From Planctomycetota bacterium (lineage in GTDB: Bacteria > Planctomycetota > GCA-2746535): a stretch of DNA of 64,000 bases. Below, piece after piece: positions 47,066 to 55,312 of the stretch. Location of the stretch: the NCBI GenBank assembly GCA_002746535.1, contig NVWA01000020.1, positions 30,652 through 94,651 of the forward strand. Direction: 5' to 3'. Below the pieces are notes generated by a model. That model was not told the DNA's origin and searched no databases. It worked only from the letters and a program-made list of their open reading frames with translations. The position numbers were made by a program, and so were the translations under genes. The first letter of the stretch is position 1. Each line of letters starts with the position of its first letter.

Positions 47066-47096
47066 TTCCTGGGAGAGTCGGCAGCTTGCCGACTAA
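47066..47096. repeat. Diverged copy of the GGGAGAG palindromic repeat
   Basis: TTCCTGGGAGAG (47066-47077) is identical to the start of the arm at 61196. It runs into GTCGGCA-GCT-TGCCGAC, a perfect 7-bp hairpin (47077-47093). It lies five bases after the GH92 stop codon, so it might also act as a terminator-like structure, though no T-tract follows. Confidence 0.6.
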
Positions 47097-47153
47097 ATGT
47101 ACTCACACCAAAAACACAAATAAATATATTTTCACTAATCATGAACACCATTT

Positions 47154-47187
47154 TTTTTTGCTGGGCGCGCCGGCTTCCAGCAAAAAA
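47154..47187. repeat. GC-rich hairpin in AT-rich spacer
   Basis: TTTTTTGCTGG (47154-47164) pairs perfectly with CCAGCAAAAAA (47177-47187). The 12-base loop holds the palindrome GGCGCGCC, a striking GC island here. T is on the 5' side and A on the 3' side, so it does not look like a standard terminator for either strand. It resembles the other GCTGG palindromes. Confidence 0.6.
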
Positions 47188-47189
47188 TA

Positions 47190-47585
47190 CTATTTTTTTG
47201 ATTTCAATGCCAAAAGAATTTGGGTCATTTGAATAAAGGTTATCGCAAAAAAAACACCCGGTATCAATATGATTTTTAAAGTCAAAAGGCCTCTATTTAC
47301 ATCATCCGAAAAGCTAAAGGGATTATCAATTAAACCTCCAGCATAACCCATATCTGAAGTATCAGGTTTTGGTTTAATAAAATAACCGGCCAAACAATAA
47401 ACAAATAAACCAACCAAGATTAAACCCAGAGTACCCAATGAAACATCGGTATATTTATTTATGATAATGAAAATAAAACCTAAAAACATTGCAACAAATA
47501 TAAATTGCAATACTACTTCAATATTTGTTTTAGAACCTTTTTGCTGAGAATTTCTCTCTGCATATAACCACTTTACAAAACTCAT
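47190..47585 (-). CDS. Conserved small membrane protein (PVC-type, unnamed)
   Basis: 131 residues with three membrane helices: VVLQFIFVAMFLGFIFIII, LGLILVGLFVYCLAGYFI and LKIILIPGVFFAITFIQM. The soluble stretch between helices two and three (PDTSDMGYAGGLIDNPFSFS, then DDVNRGLL) closely follows a pattern I associate with unnamed proteins of Planctomycetes and Verrucomicrobia. That supports a PVC origin for the window. Function unknown. It is separated from its neighbours on both sides. Confidence 0.6.
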   Translation of the reverse strand: MSFVKWLYAERNSQQKGSKTNIEVVLQFIFVAMFLGFIFIIINKYTDVSLGTLGLILVGLFVYCLAGYFIKPKPDTSDMGYAGGLIDNPFSFSDDVNRGLLTLKIILIPGVFFAITFIQMTQILLALKSKK

Positions 47586-47787
47586 ATCGTTTCTTATAAA
47601 AAAGTGAGATAATCAAAAATAGAAATTTTTGTCACTTCAAAAATAATTGCTTACTTATTTAATTTAACACTCTCTTACATTATATATAGCCACATATCAC
47701 CTTTGGATCAAAATAATTTCATATTGAAATTATATACCATATGTATTATAAGATCTTCATTATTTGGTCTTTTATTACTAATTTTGT

Positions 47788-47796
47788 TGGTATAAT
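47788..47796 (+). promoter_or_regulatory. Extended -10 promoter of the DUF6502 operon
   Basis: TGGTATAAT is a perfect extended -10 (TGnTATAAT). Transcription from it would start near 47803, just 20 bases before the proposed AUU start at 47824, with the AGGAAG ribosome binding site (47814-47819) between. No good -35 is needed or seen. Confidence 0.6.
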
Positions 47797-47823
47797 ATTA
47801 CCATAATTAAAAAAGGAAGTCCC

Positions 47824-48624
47824 ATTAATAAGATATTAGCATCAGCCATAATCGTCATCTTACGCCCGTTAGTGCGTATGTTATTAAAGCGAGGTGTCTC
47901 TTACGGCACATTTTCAGACCTAGCCAAATGGGTCTTTGTTGATATTGCCAAAAAAGATTTTGCTATCCCAGGTAAAAAAAATTCGAACTCAAGAATATCC
48001 GTCATCACAGGTTTAACGCGCCACGATGTTAAAGCAACTTTAGAAATGGAAAAACCTGATGAAGAAGCTTCAAAAGAAAAATACAACCGCGCTGTCAACA
48101 TTGTAACTGGTTGGACAAAAGATCCTGATTATCTAAGTGACAATGAACCTAGAAGTTTAACTTACGAAGGTGATAAACATAGTTTCACTGATCTTGTAAA
48201 AAAATACGGTGGTGACATTACCGTTAGAAGTATTTTTGATGAATTACAAAGAACCGGTATGATTGAACAGCTTGTCGGTGATAAAATAAAATTAAGAAAA
48301 GAATTCTATCTACCTAACCAAGACCTCGATCAAAAATATTCTATTCTTGGTTCAGATGTCTCGCATTTAATTTCAACCATTAATCACAATATTGAAAATC
48401 AAGGTCCCCGCGATTTTTTGCAATTAAAAGCTAGCTACATTAGCTTGCCTGAAGAAAGAGCAAAGATTATTCAAAATGATATAAAGAGAAAAGGAATTAA
48501 ATTCATTGACGAAATTCATACTTGGCTACAAGATGAAGAAGATTCAACTAAGGACAAAAAAAACGTGAAAGTTTATACCGGCGGCTTGGGCATTTACTAT
48601 TTTGAAGAAAGCGAAGAAAAATGA
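47824..48624 (+). CDS. DUF6502 family protein with a probable ATT start codon
   Basis: 266 residues if started at the ATT at 47824. The conserved N-terminus of the family (xxILxxALxxILRPLVRxLLxxGVSY) is encoded from there (INKILASAIIVILRPLVRML). The first conventional start, a GTG at 47872, falls in the middle of it. AAGGAAG lies just upstream of the ATT. The body matches DUF6502: 'YGTFSDLAKWVFVDIA', 'SRISVITGLTRHDVKATLE' (a helix-turn-helix-like segment), 'ASYISLPEERA' and a terminal 'GGLGIYYFEE'. It is probably cytoplasmic; a regulatory role is a guess from the HTH-like part. Its stop overlaps the next gene by 4 bases. Confidence 0.75.
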   Translation: MNKILASAIIVILRPLVRMLLKRGVSYGTFSDLAKWVFVDIAKKDFAIPGKKNSNSRISVITGLTRHDVKATLEMEKPDEEASKEKYNRAVNIVTGWTKDPDYLSDNEPRSLTYEGDKHSFTDLVKKYGGDITVRSIFDELQRTGMIEQLVGDKIKLRKEFYLPNQDLDQKYSILGSDVSHLISTINHNIENQGPRDFLQLKASYISLPEERAKIIQNDIKRKGIKFIDEIHTWLQDEEDSTKDKKNVKVYTGGLGIYYFEESEEK

Positions 48625-50147
48625 AAACTTTAAATCACAGTACTCTTTTGTTTATATTTATTTTCCTAATTTCAGCATGTGGCGGTGGCGTTGGTGGTAC
48701 AGGCGGAACAATTGATGATTCTATAGAAACAAGTCAAAAAACGGCTAAAGGAACCATTTCTGCCATCGACGAAGATGAAGGAACCATTACCGTAAACGGA
48801 ATTACTTTTAAACATGAGTTGGCAACAATTAAAAGAAATAATAGTAAATCAGATAAAAGCACTTTGAAAATTGGGCAAAAGATAATCGCCAAAGGTTCAG
48901 ATAAAGATCAAGATGGAATTTATGAAGCAGATGAATTACAAATAGATGATCAGCTTTTAGGCCCCATTAGCAAAGTTGATCTTCAAAATAGAATTATCAT
49001 TATTCTAAAGCAAAGAATTAAAATTATAGACTCAACTCGCTTCGAAGGAAAAAGATTTAGCAATCTAATTGCAGGAGACTATTGTGCCATCTTCGGTCAT
49101 AGAAAAAGCAATGGTATTTTTGAAGCAACATTAATCGAATTTATAAAAGATGAATTTCTATCCGGACAAGATACCATTCATTTAGAAGGTATCATCGATG
49201 AATTAGATGAAATTGCTGGAACCATAACAATCAATGGCATAGACATTGAATTAGATAGCGATGAAATAAAAAATCACACCAAAGGTGATTTTATTGAACT
49301 AGAAGACTATGATTTTGATCCTTTCATTAGTGGAATTACAGCTCCTTTTAAACCACCTACATTAGATGATACACCTGAAATCACAAGTGATGACGTTCCA
49401 CAATCACCTCATGATTTTATAAAAGACGAAACTTTAATTTTAGAAGGTATTCCTGAAAGAATCATGACTGATGCAGGAACTTTTTACATTGATGGCGTCC
49501 AAGTACAAATACCTGAAGAAAAACTAAATGAAATAATTGGGCAACTTGGCGAAGATGGACGAATCATCATAGAAGGAGTCATTAATAAAGACGGCACTTT
49601 AATCATTAAAAATTTCGATCTAAAAGAAGAAAAAGATTTTGAGTTACAAGGGCTATTAAAGCCAACGGATGATAGACATGAATTTCAAATATTAGGTCAA
49701 ACTATTGTTGTAAATGAATTCACTGTGATTGAATTCAAATTAGATCAAATCCCAGATAAATTAATGTTTGTGATTGGCTTCATCGATGCAAATGGCAAAA
49801 AAATTGCAACGCATATATATATAGCCGAAGAAGAAGTCCATTTTATAGAAGGAAAAGTTTCAGTTAAGGGGAATGAAACTTTAATCGTGTCAGGAGTAGA
49901 AATTGTTTTTGAAGAAACTATTTTTTATGTTAACTCAAACCAGGAATTGGTTATTGAAGAATTATTCAAAGTGATTGAGTTAAATCAAATAGTTGAAATC
50001 AAAGGCAACTACTTAGAAAATGGTGTTTTTATAGCATCAAGCATTACAAACTCGAGTCTATTATCTGCTGTAATAGACCCCATTATAGAAATAACAGAAA
50101 AGGAGGTCACCTTGGATAGCAATTCGCTTTCATCGGAAGAAAGATAA
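48621..50147 (+). CDS. DUF5666 domain lipoprotein
   Basis: 508 residues with a lipobox (LFIFIFLISACGGG) and Gly-rich linker (GGVGGTGGT). Repeated small beta-barrel-like DUF5666 units follow ('KGTISAIDEDEGTITVNGI', 'EGIIDELDEIAGTITING', 'LQGLLKPTDDRHEFQILG', 'EGKVSVKGNETLIVSGVEI'). It is very acidic and should be periplasmic or surface-exposed. The ATG overlaps the DUF6502 stop (ATGA), so the two are translationally coupled. From memory, DUF6502 and DUF5666 lipoproteins also sit together in proteobacteria. Function unknown. Confidence 0.8.
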   Translation: MKTLNHSTLLFIFIFLISACGGGVGGTGGTIDDSIETSQKTAKGTISAIDEDEGTITVNGITFKHELATIKRNNSKSDKSTLKIGQKIIAKGSDKDQDGIYEADELQIDDQLLGPISKVDLQNRIIIILKQRIKIIDSTRFEGKRFSNLIAGDYCAIFGHRKSNGIFEATLIEFIKDEFLSGQDTIHLEGIIDELDEIAGTITINGIDIELDSDEIKNHTKGDFIELEDYDFDPFISGITAPFKPPTLDDTPEITSDDVPQSPHDFIKDETLILEGIPERIMTDAGTFYIDGVQVQIPEEKLNEIIGQLGEDGRIIIEGVINKDGTLIIKNFDLKEEKDFELQGLLKPTDDRHEFQILGQTIVVNEFTVIEFKLDQIPDKLMFVIGFIDANGKKIATHIYIAEEEVHFIEGKVSVKGNETLIVSGVEIVFEETIFYVNSNQELVIEELFKVIELNQIVEIKGNYLENGVFIASSITNSSLLSAVIDPIIEITEKEVTLDSNSLSSEER

Positions 50148-50199
50148 TTACTTAAATTAGAATTATATTCAAGAAAACCAAAACTTAAGGAGAAGTACA

Positions 50200-51975
50200 A
50201 TGAAAACTTTAAAGAAAATTATTTATGCTATGGGTTTAGGATTAGCATTAACAGCATGTGGAGGTAGTGGTAGTGACAGTTCAGGTGATATTGATTTAAA
50301 AATATCAGTTCCAACAACTTCTACCAGCCAAAAAACATCAAAAATAACTGAATCGTTTGATGTTGATGAAGTAACAGTGGTAAACCTTGATAACAATGAA
50401 GAATTGACAGCCGAAAAGGATGGTGATGTCTATGTTGTTACTGTACCTGGGAATGCTGATATTCATATACGTGTTCGAATCAGAAATGCCAATGGTAATC
50501 TCATGACATTCGAAAAGTATGTGGATGATGTTGATAAATCAGATCACGACATTAATGAAGATACGACTAAGATTGCGGCATTACTTGTCAAAGAAAGTTC
50601 TGATACAGATAAACCTATTAAAGACCTTCTACGTGGAGAAAACGATGTCATAAGAGATATCGTAAAAGATTTAGAAGATATCTCTTCAAGAGATTTCATT
50701 AATCACATAACCGAAGCATCAGCCAATACGGACTCTATCGACAATGCATCCGAAGAAATTGCCAAAGCACTTCAAAGACTAGAAGCATTACAAGAAGTTC
50801 TCGCAAAACTAGAAGAACGCATAAATTCTTTTGAAAATGGTGAGAATATAAATCATGATGTACTTAATGAACAAGATGTAGAATCTGATGGTAAATTCGG
50901 TGATGATATCGATGGCGATTTTTTAGCTGAAAATCTTGTGCGCCCACATGATGCTGATGACTTTGCCGAAAGAGGCGAAATGATAATTCCAGAAAATGGC
51001 CCTAGAGGACCTATTCTAATAATAATCGAAATAGATGCTGACGGCAATCTTATTATAGTTAGAGGGGAAGAATCTAGAGACTTAGGATTAAGAATACCAA
51101 AAAATCATTTGAAAGGTAAATTCCTAGAGGTCAATGACAACAAATTAATAGTTCAAATACGATCTAATGAAGGCGATGGAAAAGTTGAATTAATTATTCC
51201 TAATGATAATACTTCTTTAGTAGAAGCTTTAGGTTATTTAAGCGAAGGAAGTCATATTGGCGTGTCTTATAAAGAAGAAGATGAAGTCAAAATAGTGAAA
51301 AAAGTTTTTGCAGAAGGCAAGACACATGGAGTGTTAAAAGAATTAACAGATTCATCAATTACCCTTACCCTTGAAGATGGATCAGAAGTAACATTTAAAA
51401 AACATATACGAGAAGTAGTAATTCCAATAGATCCTCAGCCTACTTTACCTGAAATCATTGAAGACGCCATATCCCCCAATTCAGAATTAACTCAAAATGG
51501 TAAAAAGAGAAGTGAAGACGGAGTTAGTATTGATAGGCCAGATATTGATGAAGCAATTGCCATCTCTCATTTTAGACCTGAATTCAATTTTGCAGTCGGT
51601 GATGAAATCGCCGTTCATTGGATCATAGAAGGCAATCAAATCCTTGTTATGGGTGTTTTTCCAACTAGAAAAGAAGATCCTTCCGACGGAAGAGTCTTCA
51701 TTGAAGGAAAAATAGAAAGCATCAACGATCAAGGATCTTTTGTAATAAAAGATTATACTTTTAATGTTACGGACGATACCAAAGTAAATTTCGATGAAAA
51801 GTTATCCGTTGGGATGGCCGTTTTCGTTGTTGGTGTTAATACAATTAATGGAAGCTATAACGCTATCGAAATTGGTTCGTTAAAACTAGATGATCCCATC
51901 ATAATTGATACTGATGGAGTAACTGCTTCAAATGAACCTACTGCAATTGCAGCCGGCGAAGATGAAGTCAAATAG
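50200..51975 (+). CDS. Second acidic lipoprotein of the DUF6502 operon
   Basis: 591 residues; AAGGAG lies eight bases before the ATG. The lipobox is LALTACGGSGSDSS. A helical centre (about residues 130-210, 'EIAKALQRLEALQEVLAKLEE', a probable coiled coil) separates an N-terminal beta domain from DUF5666-like strands in the C-terminal half ('KGKFLEVNDNKLIVQI', 'HGVLKELTDSSITLTLEDG', 'EGKIESINDQGSFVIKDY'). It follows the DUF5666 lipoprotein after 52 bases and is closed by a strong terminator. The three genes look like one unit. Confidence 0.7.
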   Translation: MKTLKKIIYAMGLGLALTACGGSGSDSSGDIDLKISVPTTSTSQKTSKITESFDVDEVTVVNLDNNEELTAEKDGDVYVVTVPGNADIHIRVRIRNANGNLMTFEKYVDDVDKSDHDINEDTTKIAALLVKESSDTDKPIKDLLRGENDVIRDIVKDLEDISSRDFINHITEASANTDSIDNASEEIAKALQRLEALQEVLAKLEERINSFENGENINHDVLNEQDVESDGKFGDDIDGDFLAENLVRPHDADDFAERGEMIIPENGPRGPILIIIEIDADGNLIIVRGEESRDLGLRIPKNHLKGKFLEVNDNKLIVQIRSNEGDGKVELIIPNDNTSLVEALGYLSEGSHIGVSYKEEDEVKIVKKVFAEGKTHGVLKELTDSSITLTLEDGSEVTFKKHIREVVIPIDPQPTLPEIIEDAISPNSELTQNGKKRSEDGVSIDRPDIDEAIAISHFRPEFNFAVGDEIAVHWIIEGNQILVMGVFPTRKEDPSDGRVFIEGKIESINDQGSFVIKDYTFNVTDDTKVNFDEKLSVGMAVFVVGVNTINGSYNAIEIGSLKLDDPIIIDTDGVTASNEPTAIAAGEDEVK

Positions 51976-52000
51976 TCCGATGGAAGCATGATTGCTTTCT

Positions 52001-52047
52001 ATAGTTCCGCAGCTTTCCTCCCCCGGTTACTGCGGAACTATTCTTTT
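52001..52047 (+). terminator. Intrinsic terminator of the DUF6502 operon
   Basis: A 12-bp perfect stem (ATAGTTCCGCAG at 52001-52012, CTGCGGAACTAT at 52030-52041) with a 17-base loop is followed by TCTTTT. It lies 25 bases after the last stop codon. Confidence 0.85.
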
Positions 52048-52086
52048 CATCCTATTTATCCAATTCTTGAATTCTAAAATATTTTT

Positions 52087-52359
52087 TTAATTTGGTATAC
52101 ATGTTAGAAAAATGTAATTGCAAGGAATGATAAGTATATAAGAACTTATCATTGAGATTTTAGCTAAACCTAAACCCGCCAACTGACTATTACTTTTTAA
52201 TTCTCTTATAGCCAAATGGCTCAGGATTATTGAAATTAAAAAGAATGGGGGAAATAACAAGCCAAAAATTGTAATTACAATTGACCATACTGATTTTTTA
52301 GAATTGCACTTTAATATTTCTTCATTCACATTATTCACCTTCAGATATTTTGAGTCCAT
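52087..52359 (-). CDS. Small DUF4190-like membrane protein
   Basis: 90 residues from the ATG at 52359 (a TTG at 52371 would add four). Two membrane helices (WSIVITIFGLLFPPFFLISIIL and MISSYILIIPCNYIFL) flank 'SHLAIRELKSNSQLAGLGLAKI'. That is close to the DUF4190 pattern in which GH.Alr.i..S....G.glA precedes the second helix. Function unknown. It lies alone between two plus-strand operons. Confidence 0.6.
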   Translation of the reverse strand: MDSKYLKVNNVNEEILKCNSKKSVWSIVITIFGLLFPPFFLISIILSHLAIRELKSNSQLAGLGLAKISMISSYILIIPCNYIFLTCIPN

Positions 52360-52464
52360 TTGTGTAGTCAAATTATAACAACTAATTATCCATGTCTATA
52401 ATGTGCACTTCTCACCAGAACTCAAATTGATGACCACTGCAAAGTTACCTTATTTATAACTACG

Positions 52465-52518
52465 TGTACACAAAAAGGTTAATAAGTCAGGAAAAATGTA
52501 AGTTCAACTTGTAAAGAC
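52465..52518. promoter_or_regulatory. Candidate HutC-type operators upstream of the GntR operon
   Basis: GTAAAGAC (52511-52518) matches the HutC-subfamily core GTMTAKAC at seven of eight positions and ends three bases before the -35 box. GTGTACAC (52465-52472) is a perfect palindrome with six of eight matches. The GntR protein encoded just downstream has a UTRA-type effector domain, which fits autoregulation at these sites. Confidence 0.45.
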
Positions 52519-52521
52519 AAC

Positions 52522-52549
52522 TTGACAAATATAGCTCCCTTCCTATAAT
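52522..52549 (+). promoter_or_regulatory. Near-perfect sigma70 promoter of the sugar operon
   Basis: TTGACA (52522-52527) and TATAAT (52544-52549) are both exact consensus with a 16-bp spacer, giving a leader of about 25 bases before the GntR start. Such a strong promoter would be expected to need repression. Confidence 0.8.
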
Positions 52550-52582
52550 TGCAGATGCAAATGCAAGAATTCGAACGAAAAT

Positions 52583-53305
52583 ATGTTAAATAAGCAATCT
52601 ACGACCCCGCTATACTGCCAGATACAACAAATTATTGAAAATCGTATTGAAGCCGGTGAATATATTTTAGGTAGTAAAATTCATTCCGAAAATGAACTCT
52701 GTCGGCAATTTGAAGTAGGTAGACCTACTGTTCGACAAGCCCTTTCAAAACTAATTCAAGATCAAAAGCTGGAAAGCCATCGAGGCAAAGGTGTCTTCGT
52801 CACTAAACCCGATAAACACTTAGATCTTTTAACAAGCATGGGAACTACCGCAGCTTTTAATAAATTAAATCAAGTCGTCAAAACTAAAGTCCTCTCTAAG
52901 AGGATCACAAAAAAGATGGATTTCACCTACCACAAACAGCCCATATCAGAAAATATAGAATTTGTTGAAATTACGAGATTACGTATTGTAGAGGATCTAC
53001 CAGTAATATGGGAATCTTCTCTGATCAATAAATCAATTGTACCTGGGTTAATAGATATGGATTTAGAAAATGTTTCGTTAACAAAAATTTTAACGGATAA
53101 TTTCAATCTATCGCTGAAAAAAGCACGCCAAAATTTTTCAGCAAACTTACTAAGCAAACAATTAAAAAAACTATTTAAAAAAACATCACCTGACTGCATG
53201 CTTTACATTGAAAGAGAAATAGAAGTAAACAAACAATGGGGTCATTATTATTCAAAGCTATATATTGATACACAAAGACACCCCTTATCACAAGAAATTT
53301 TATAA
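52583..53305 (+). CDS. GntR family (HutC/UTRA) transcriptional repressor
   Basis: 240 residues. The N-terminal winged helix-turn-helix (about residues 8-75: 'SENELCRQFEVGRPTVRQAL', 'ESHRGKGVFVTKP') is followed by a UTRA-like effector domain ('ENIEFVEITRLRIVEDLPVIWESSLI', 'FNLSLKKARQNFSAN'). It is the first gene of the five-gene sugar operon, 17 bases before the aldolase. It probably represses the operon until a sugar or sugar phosphate binds, using the sites just upstream of its own promoter. The ligand is not predictable. Confidence 0.88.
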   Translation: MLNKQSTTPLYCQIQQIIENRIEAGEYILGSKIHSENELCRQFEVGRPTVRQALSKLIQDQKLESHRGKGVFVTKPDKHLDLLTSMGTTAAFNKLNQVVKTKVLSKRITKKMDFTYHKQPISENIEFVEITRLRIVEDLPVIWESSLINKSIVPGLIDMDLENVSLTKILTDNFNLSLKKARQNFSANLLSKQLKKLFKKTSPDCMLYIEREIEVNKQWGHYYSKLYIDTQRHPLSQEIL

Positions 53306-53322
53306 ACTCTAGAGGAGAAAAA

Positions 53323-54153
53323 ATGAGCAAAGAACCACGATTAAAAAGATTATTTTCAAAAGCAGGAAACTGCTTTGATGTTGCCATCGACCATGGCATG
53401 TTCAATGAAGCAAGTTTTCTTAATGGCATATCTGATATAGAAAAGGCCGTTAAAACCGTCGTAGAAGCTAATCCAGATGCAATTCAGCTTCCGCCAGGTT
53501 CTGCCAGAGTTCTCCAAGCTATTGAAGGCAAACAAAAACCATCTTTAGTATTAAGAACTGATATCGCTAATTGTTATGGTGCGGCCTTGCCAGAATATTT
53601 AATGAGTGAAATGATTGATCAGGCCGTTGAGCAAGCCATTGTTCTTGATGCCGCTTGTATCGTCGTCAATATTTTGCAACTTCCAAATCAGCCAGAACTC
53701 CATGCAAAATGTGTAGCCAATGCCAATAGCTTAAAAAGAGAATGTGAAATTTATGGGATGCCATTAATGATTGAGCCCCTCGTGATGCAAGCCAACAATA
53801 AATCAGGTGGCTATATGGTTGATGGTGATATCAACAAAATACTTCCACTTGTCAGGCAAGCCTCAGAATTGGGAGCTGATATTATCAAGGCAGACCCTTG
53901 TGATAATGTAGATGAATATAATCGCGTGATTGAAGTTGCCCGTGTCCCACTATTGGTTCGCGGTGGTGGTCGTGCCTCAGATGATGAAATTTTTAATCGA
54001 ACAGTAAAATTAATGCAACAAGGTGCCAAAGGTATCGTCTATGGACGAAATGTCATTCAACATGATAAACCAAAAGAAATGACACAAGCACTAATGGCTA
54101 TTGTTCATGATCAAGCCGACGTTGATCAAGCTCTTGAAATTTTAAAAGGTTAA
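53323..54153 (+). CDS. DhnA/LsrF-type class I aldolase
   Basis: 276 residues with the TIM-barrel pattern of the DeoC/FbaB/LsrF/LacD aldolase family: 'FDVAIDHGMFN', 'LVLRTDIANCYGAALPEY', 'LMIEPLVM', Schiff-base lysine Lys189 in ADIIKADP, and the phosphate-binding 'LLVRGGGRASDDE' and 'KGIVYGRNVIQH'. AGAGGAG upstream supports the start. Five bases separate it from the dehydrogenase gene. In this operon it would cleave the ketose phosphate made by the isomerase and kinase. The exact substrate (fructose-1-P, xylulose-1-P or a modified sugar) is inferred only. Confidence 0.82.
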   Translation: MSKEPRLKRLFSKAGNCFDVAIDHGMFNEASFLNGISDIEKAVKTVVEANPDAIQLPPGSARVLQAIEGKQKPSLVLRTDIANCYGAALPEYLMSEMIDQAVEQAIVLDAACIVVNILQLPNQPELHAKCVANANSLKRECEIYGMPLMIEPLVMQANNKSGGYMVDGDINKILPLVRQASELGADIIKADPCDNVDEYNRVIEVARVPLLVRGGGRASDDEIFNRTVKLMQQGAKGIVYGRNVIQHDKPKEMTQALMAIVHDQADVDQALEILKG

Positions 54154-54157
54154 AAGT

Positions 54158-55312
54158 ATGACAAATAAAATAATTAAATTTGGCATTATTGGCTGTGGAT
54201 TAATGGGCAGGGAATTTGCCAGCTCAATCGGACGCTGGTGCCATTTAACAGACTCGAAAGCAAAACCTGAGATAATTGCCATCTGTGATAAAAACGAAAC
54301 TCTTTACCCATGGTATACAGATAACTTTTCCTCAATTACACAATGTACTGATGATTATCATGATTTATTATCTAATCCTGATATAGAAGCAATCTATTGT
54401 GCGGTTCCACATAACCTACACAAAGACATTTACATTGATATTATTAATGCTGGCAAACATTTGCTTGGAGAAAAACCATTTGGCATCGACATGGAAGCCA
54501 ACAATGCCATTTTGCAAGCAGCAAGTAAAAACCCAGAAGTAATCATTCGCAGTTCTTCTGAATTTCCTTATTATCCAGCTGTACAAAATATTTATCAGCA
54601 ATTACAAAATGATGACTTTGGTGATATCATAGAAGTCGAAGCAGGTTTTTTACACAGTAGCGATATGGACCCTAACAAAACTATCAATTGGAAACGTATG
54701 ATAGAATTTAATGGCGAATATGGCTGCATGGGTGATTTAGGTTTACATGTTTTTCATCTACCACTTCGCCTAGGCTGGAAACCAACATCCGTTTTTGCTC
54801 AATTAAGCAACCTCATCCCTACTAGAGATAATGGAAAAGGCGAACAAGTTCCCTGTGAAACTTGGGACAACTCAACTCTTCATTGTAATGTAGATGTAAA
54901 TGGAAAATCATTTCCTCTTACGGGTAAAATGTTTCGTATGGCACCCGGTGAAACGGATACTTGGTATATCAATATTCTCGGTACTAAAAAAAGTGTTCGC
55001 TACTCGACCAAACAACCGAAGACTCTTTGGACAATGAATTATGAACCCGGCAAACCACAATGTTGGCAATATGAAGACTTAGGCTATGCAGGTCTTTTCC
55101 CTTGCATAACTGGACATATTTTTGAATTTGGTTTTACAGATTCAATTTTACAAATGTGGGCTTCTTTTGTCGATGAACTTGCCGGCGGAGATGCCAATGG
55201 ATTCCCTTGTGCATCTCTCCAAGAAACAAATCAATCCCACTCTATTTTTACAGCAGCCTTAAAATCTCAAAAGAATAATAGTGTTGAAAGTATAAATTAT
55301 GAAACGGTCTGA
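54158..55312 (+). CDS. Gfo/Idh/MocA family sugar dehydrogenase
   Basis: 384 residues with an N-terminal Rossmann motif (KFGIIGCGLMGREFASS), the 'DDYHDLLSNPDIEAIYCAV' segment and the conserved catalytic-lysine motif GEKPFG. An alpha/beta substrate domain with 'GDIIEVEAGFLHSSDMDPNK' follows. Such enzymes use NAD(P) to oxidise sugars or inositols. Its end overlaps the isomerase start by 14 bases, indicating coupled expression. It resembles inositol dehydrogenase in type, but no other inositol gene is present, so iolG is not assigned. Confidence 0.85.
   Translation: MTNKIIKFGIIGCGLMGREFASSIGRWCHLTDSKAKPEIIAICDKNETLYPWYTDNFSSITQCTDDYHDLLSNPDIEAIYCAVPHNLHKDIYIDIINAGKHLLGEKPFGIDMEANNAILQAASKNPEVIIRSSSEFPYYPAVQNIYQQLQNDDFGDIIEVEAGFLHSSDMDPNKTINWKRMIEFNGEYGCMGDLGLHVFHLPLRLGWKPTSVFAQLSNLIPTRDNGKGEQVPCETWDNSTLHCNVDVNGKSFPLTGKMFRMAPGETDTWYINILGTKKSVRYSTKQPKTLWTMNYEPGKPQCWQYEDLGYAGLFPCITGHIFEFGFTDSILQMWASFVDELAGGDANGFPCASLQETNQSHSIFTAALKSQKNNSVESINYETV

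Noticed and set aside
47154..47187. Bidirectional terminator
   Set aside because: The T-tract is on the 5' side and the A-tract on the 3' side of the stem, the reverse of what termination needs.
47764..47823. TTG at 47764 as the start of the DUF6502 gene
   Set aside because: It lies upstream of the extended -10 promoter, has no ribosome binding site, and would add residues (VFLLLFCWYN) not typical of the family.
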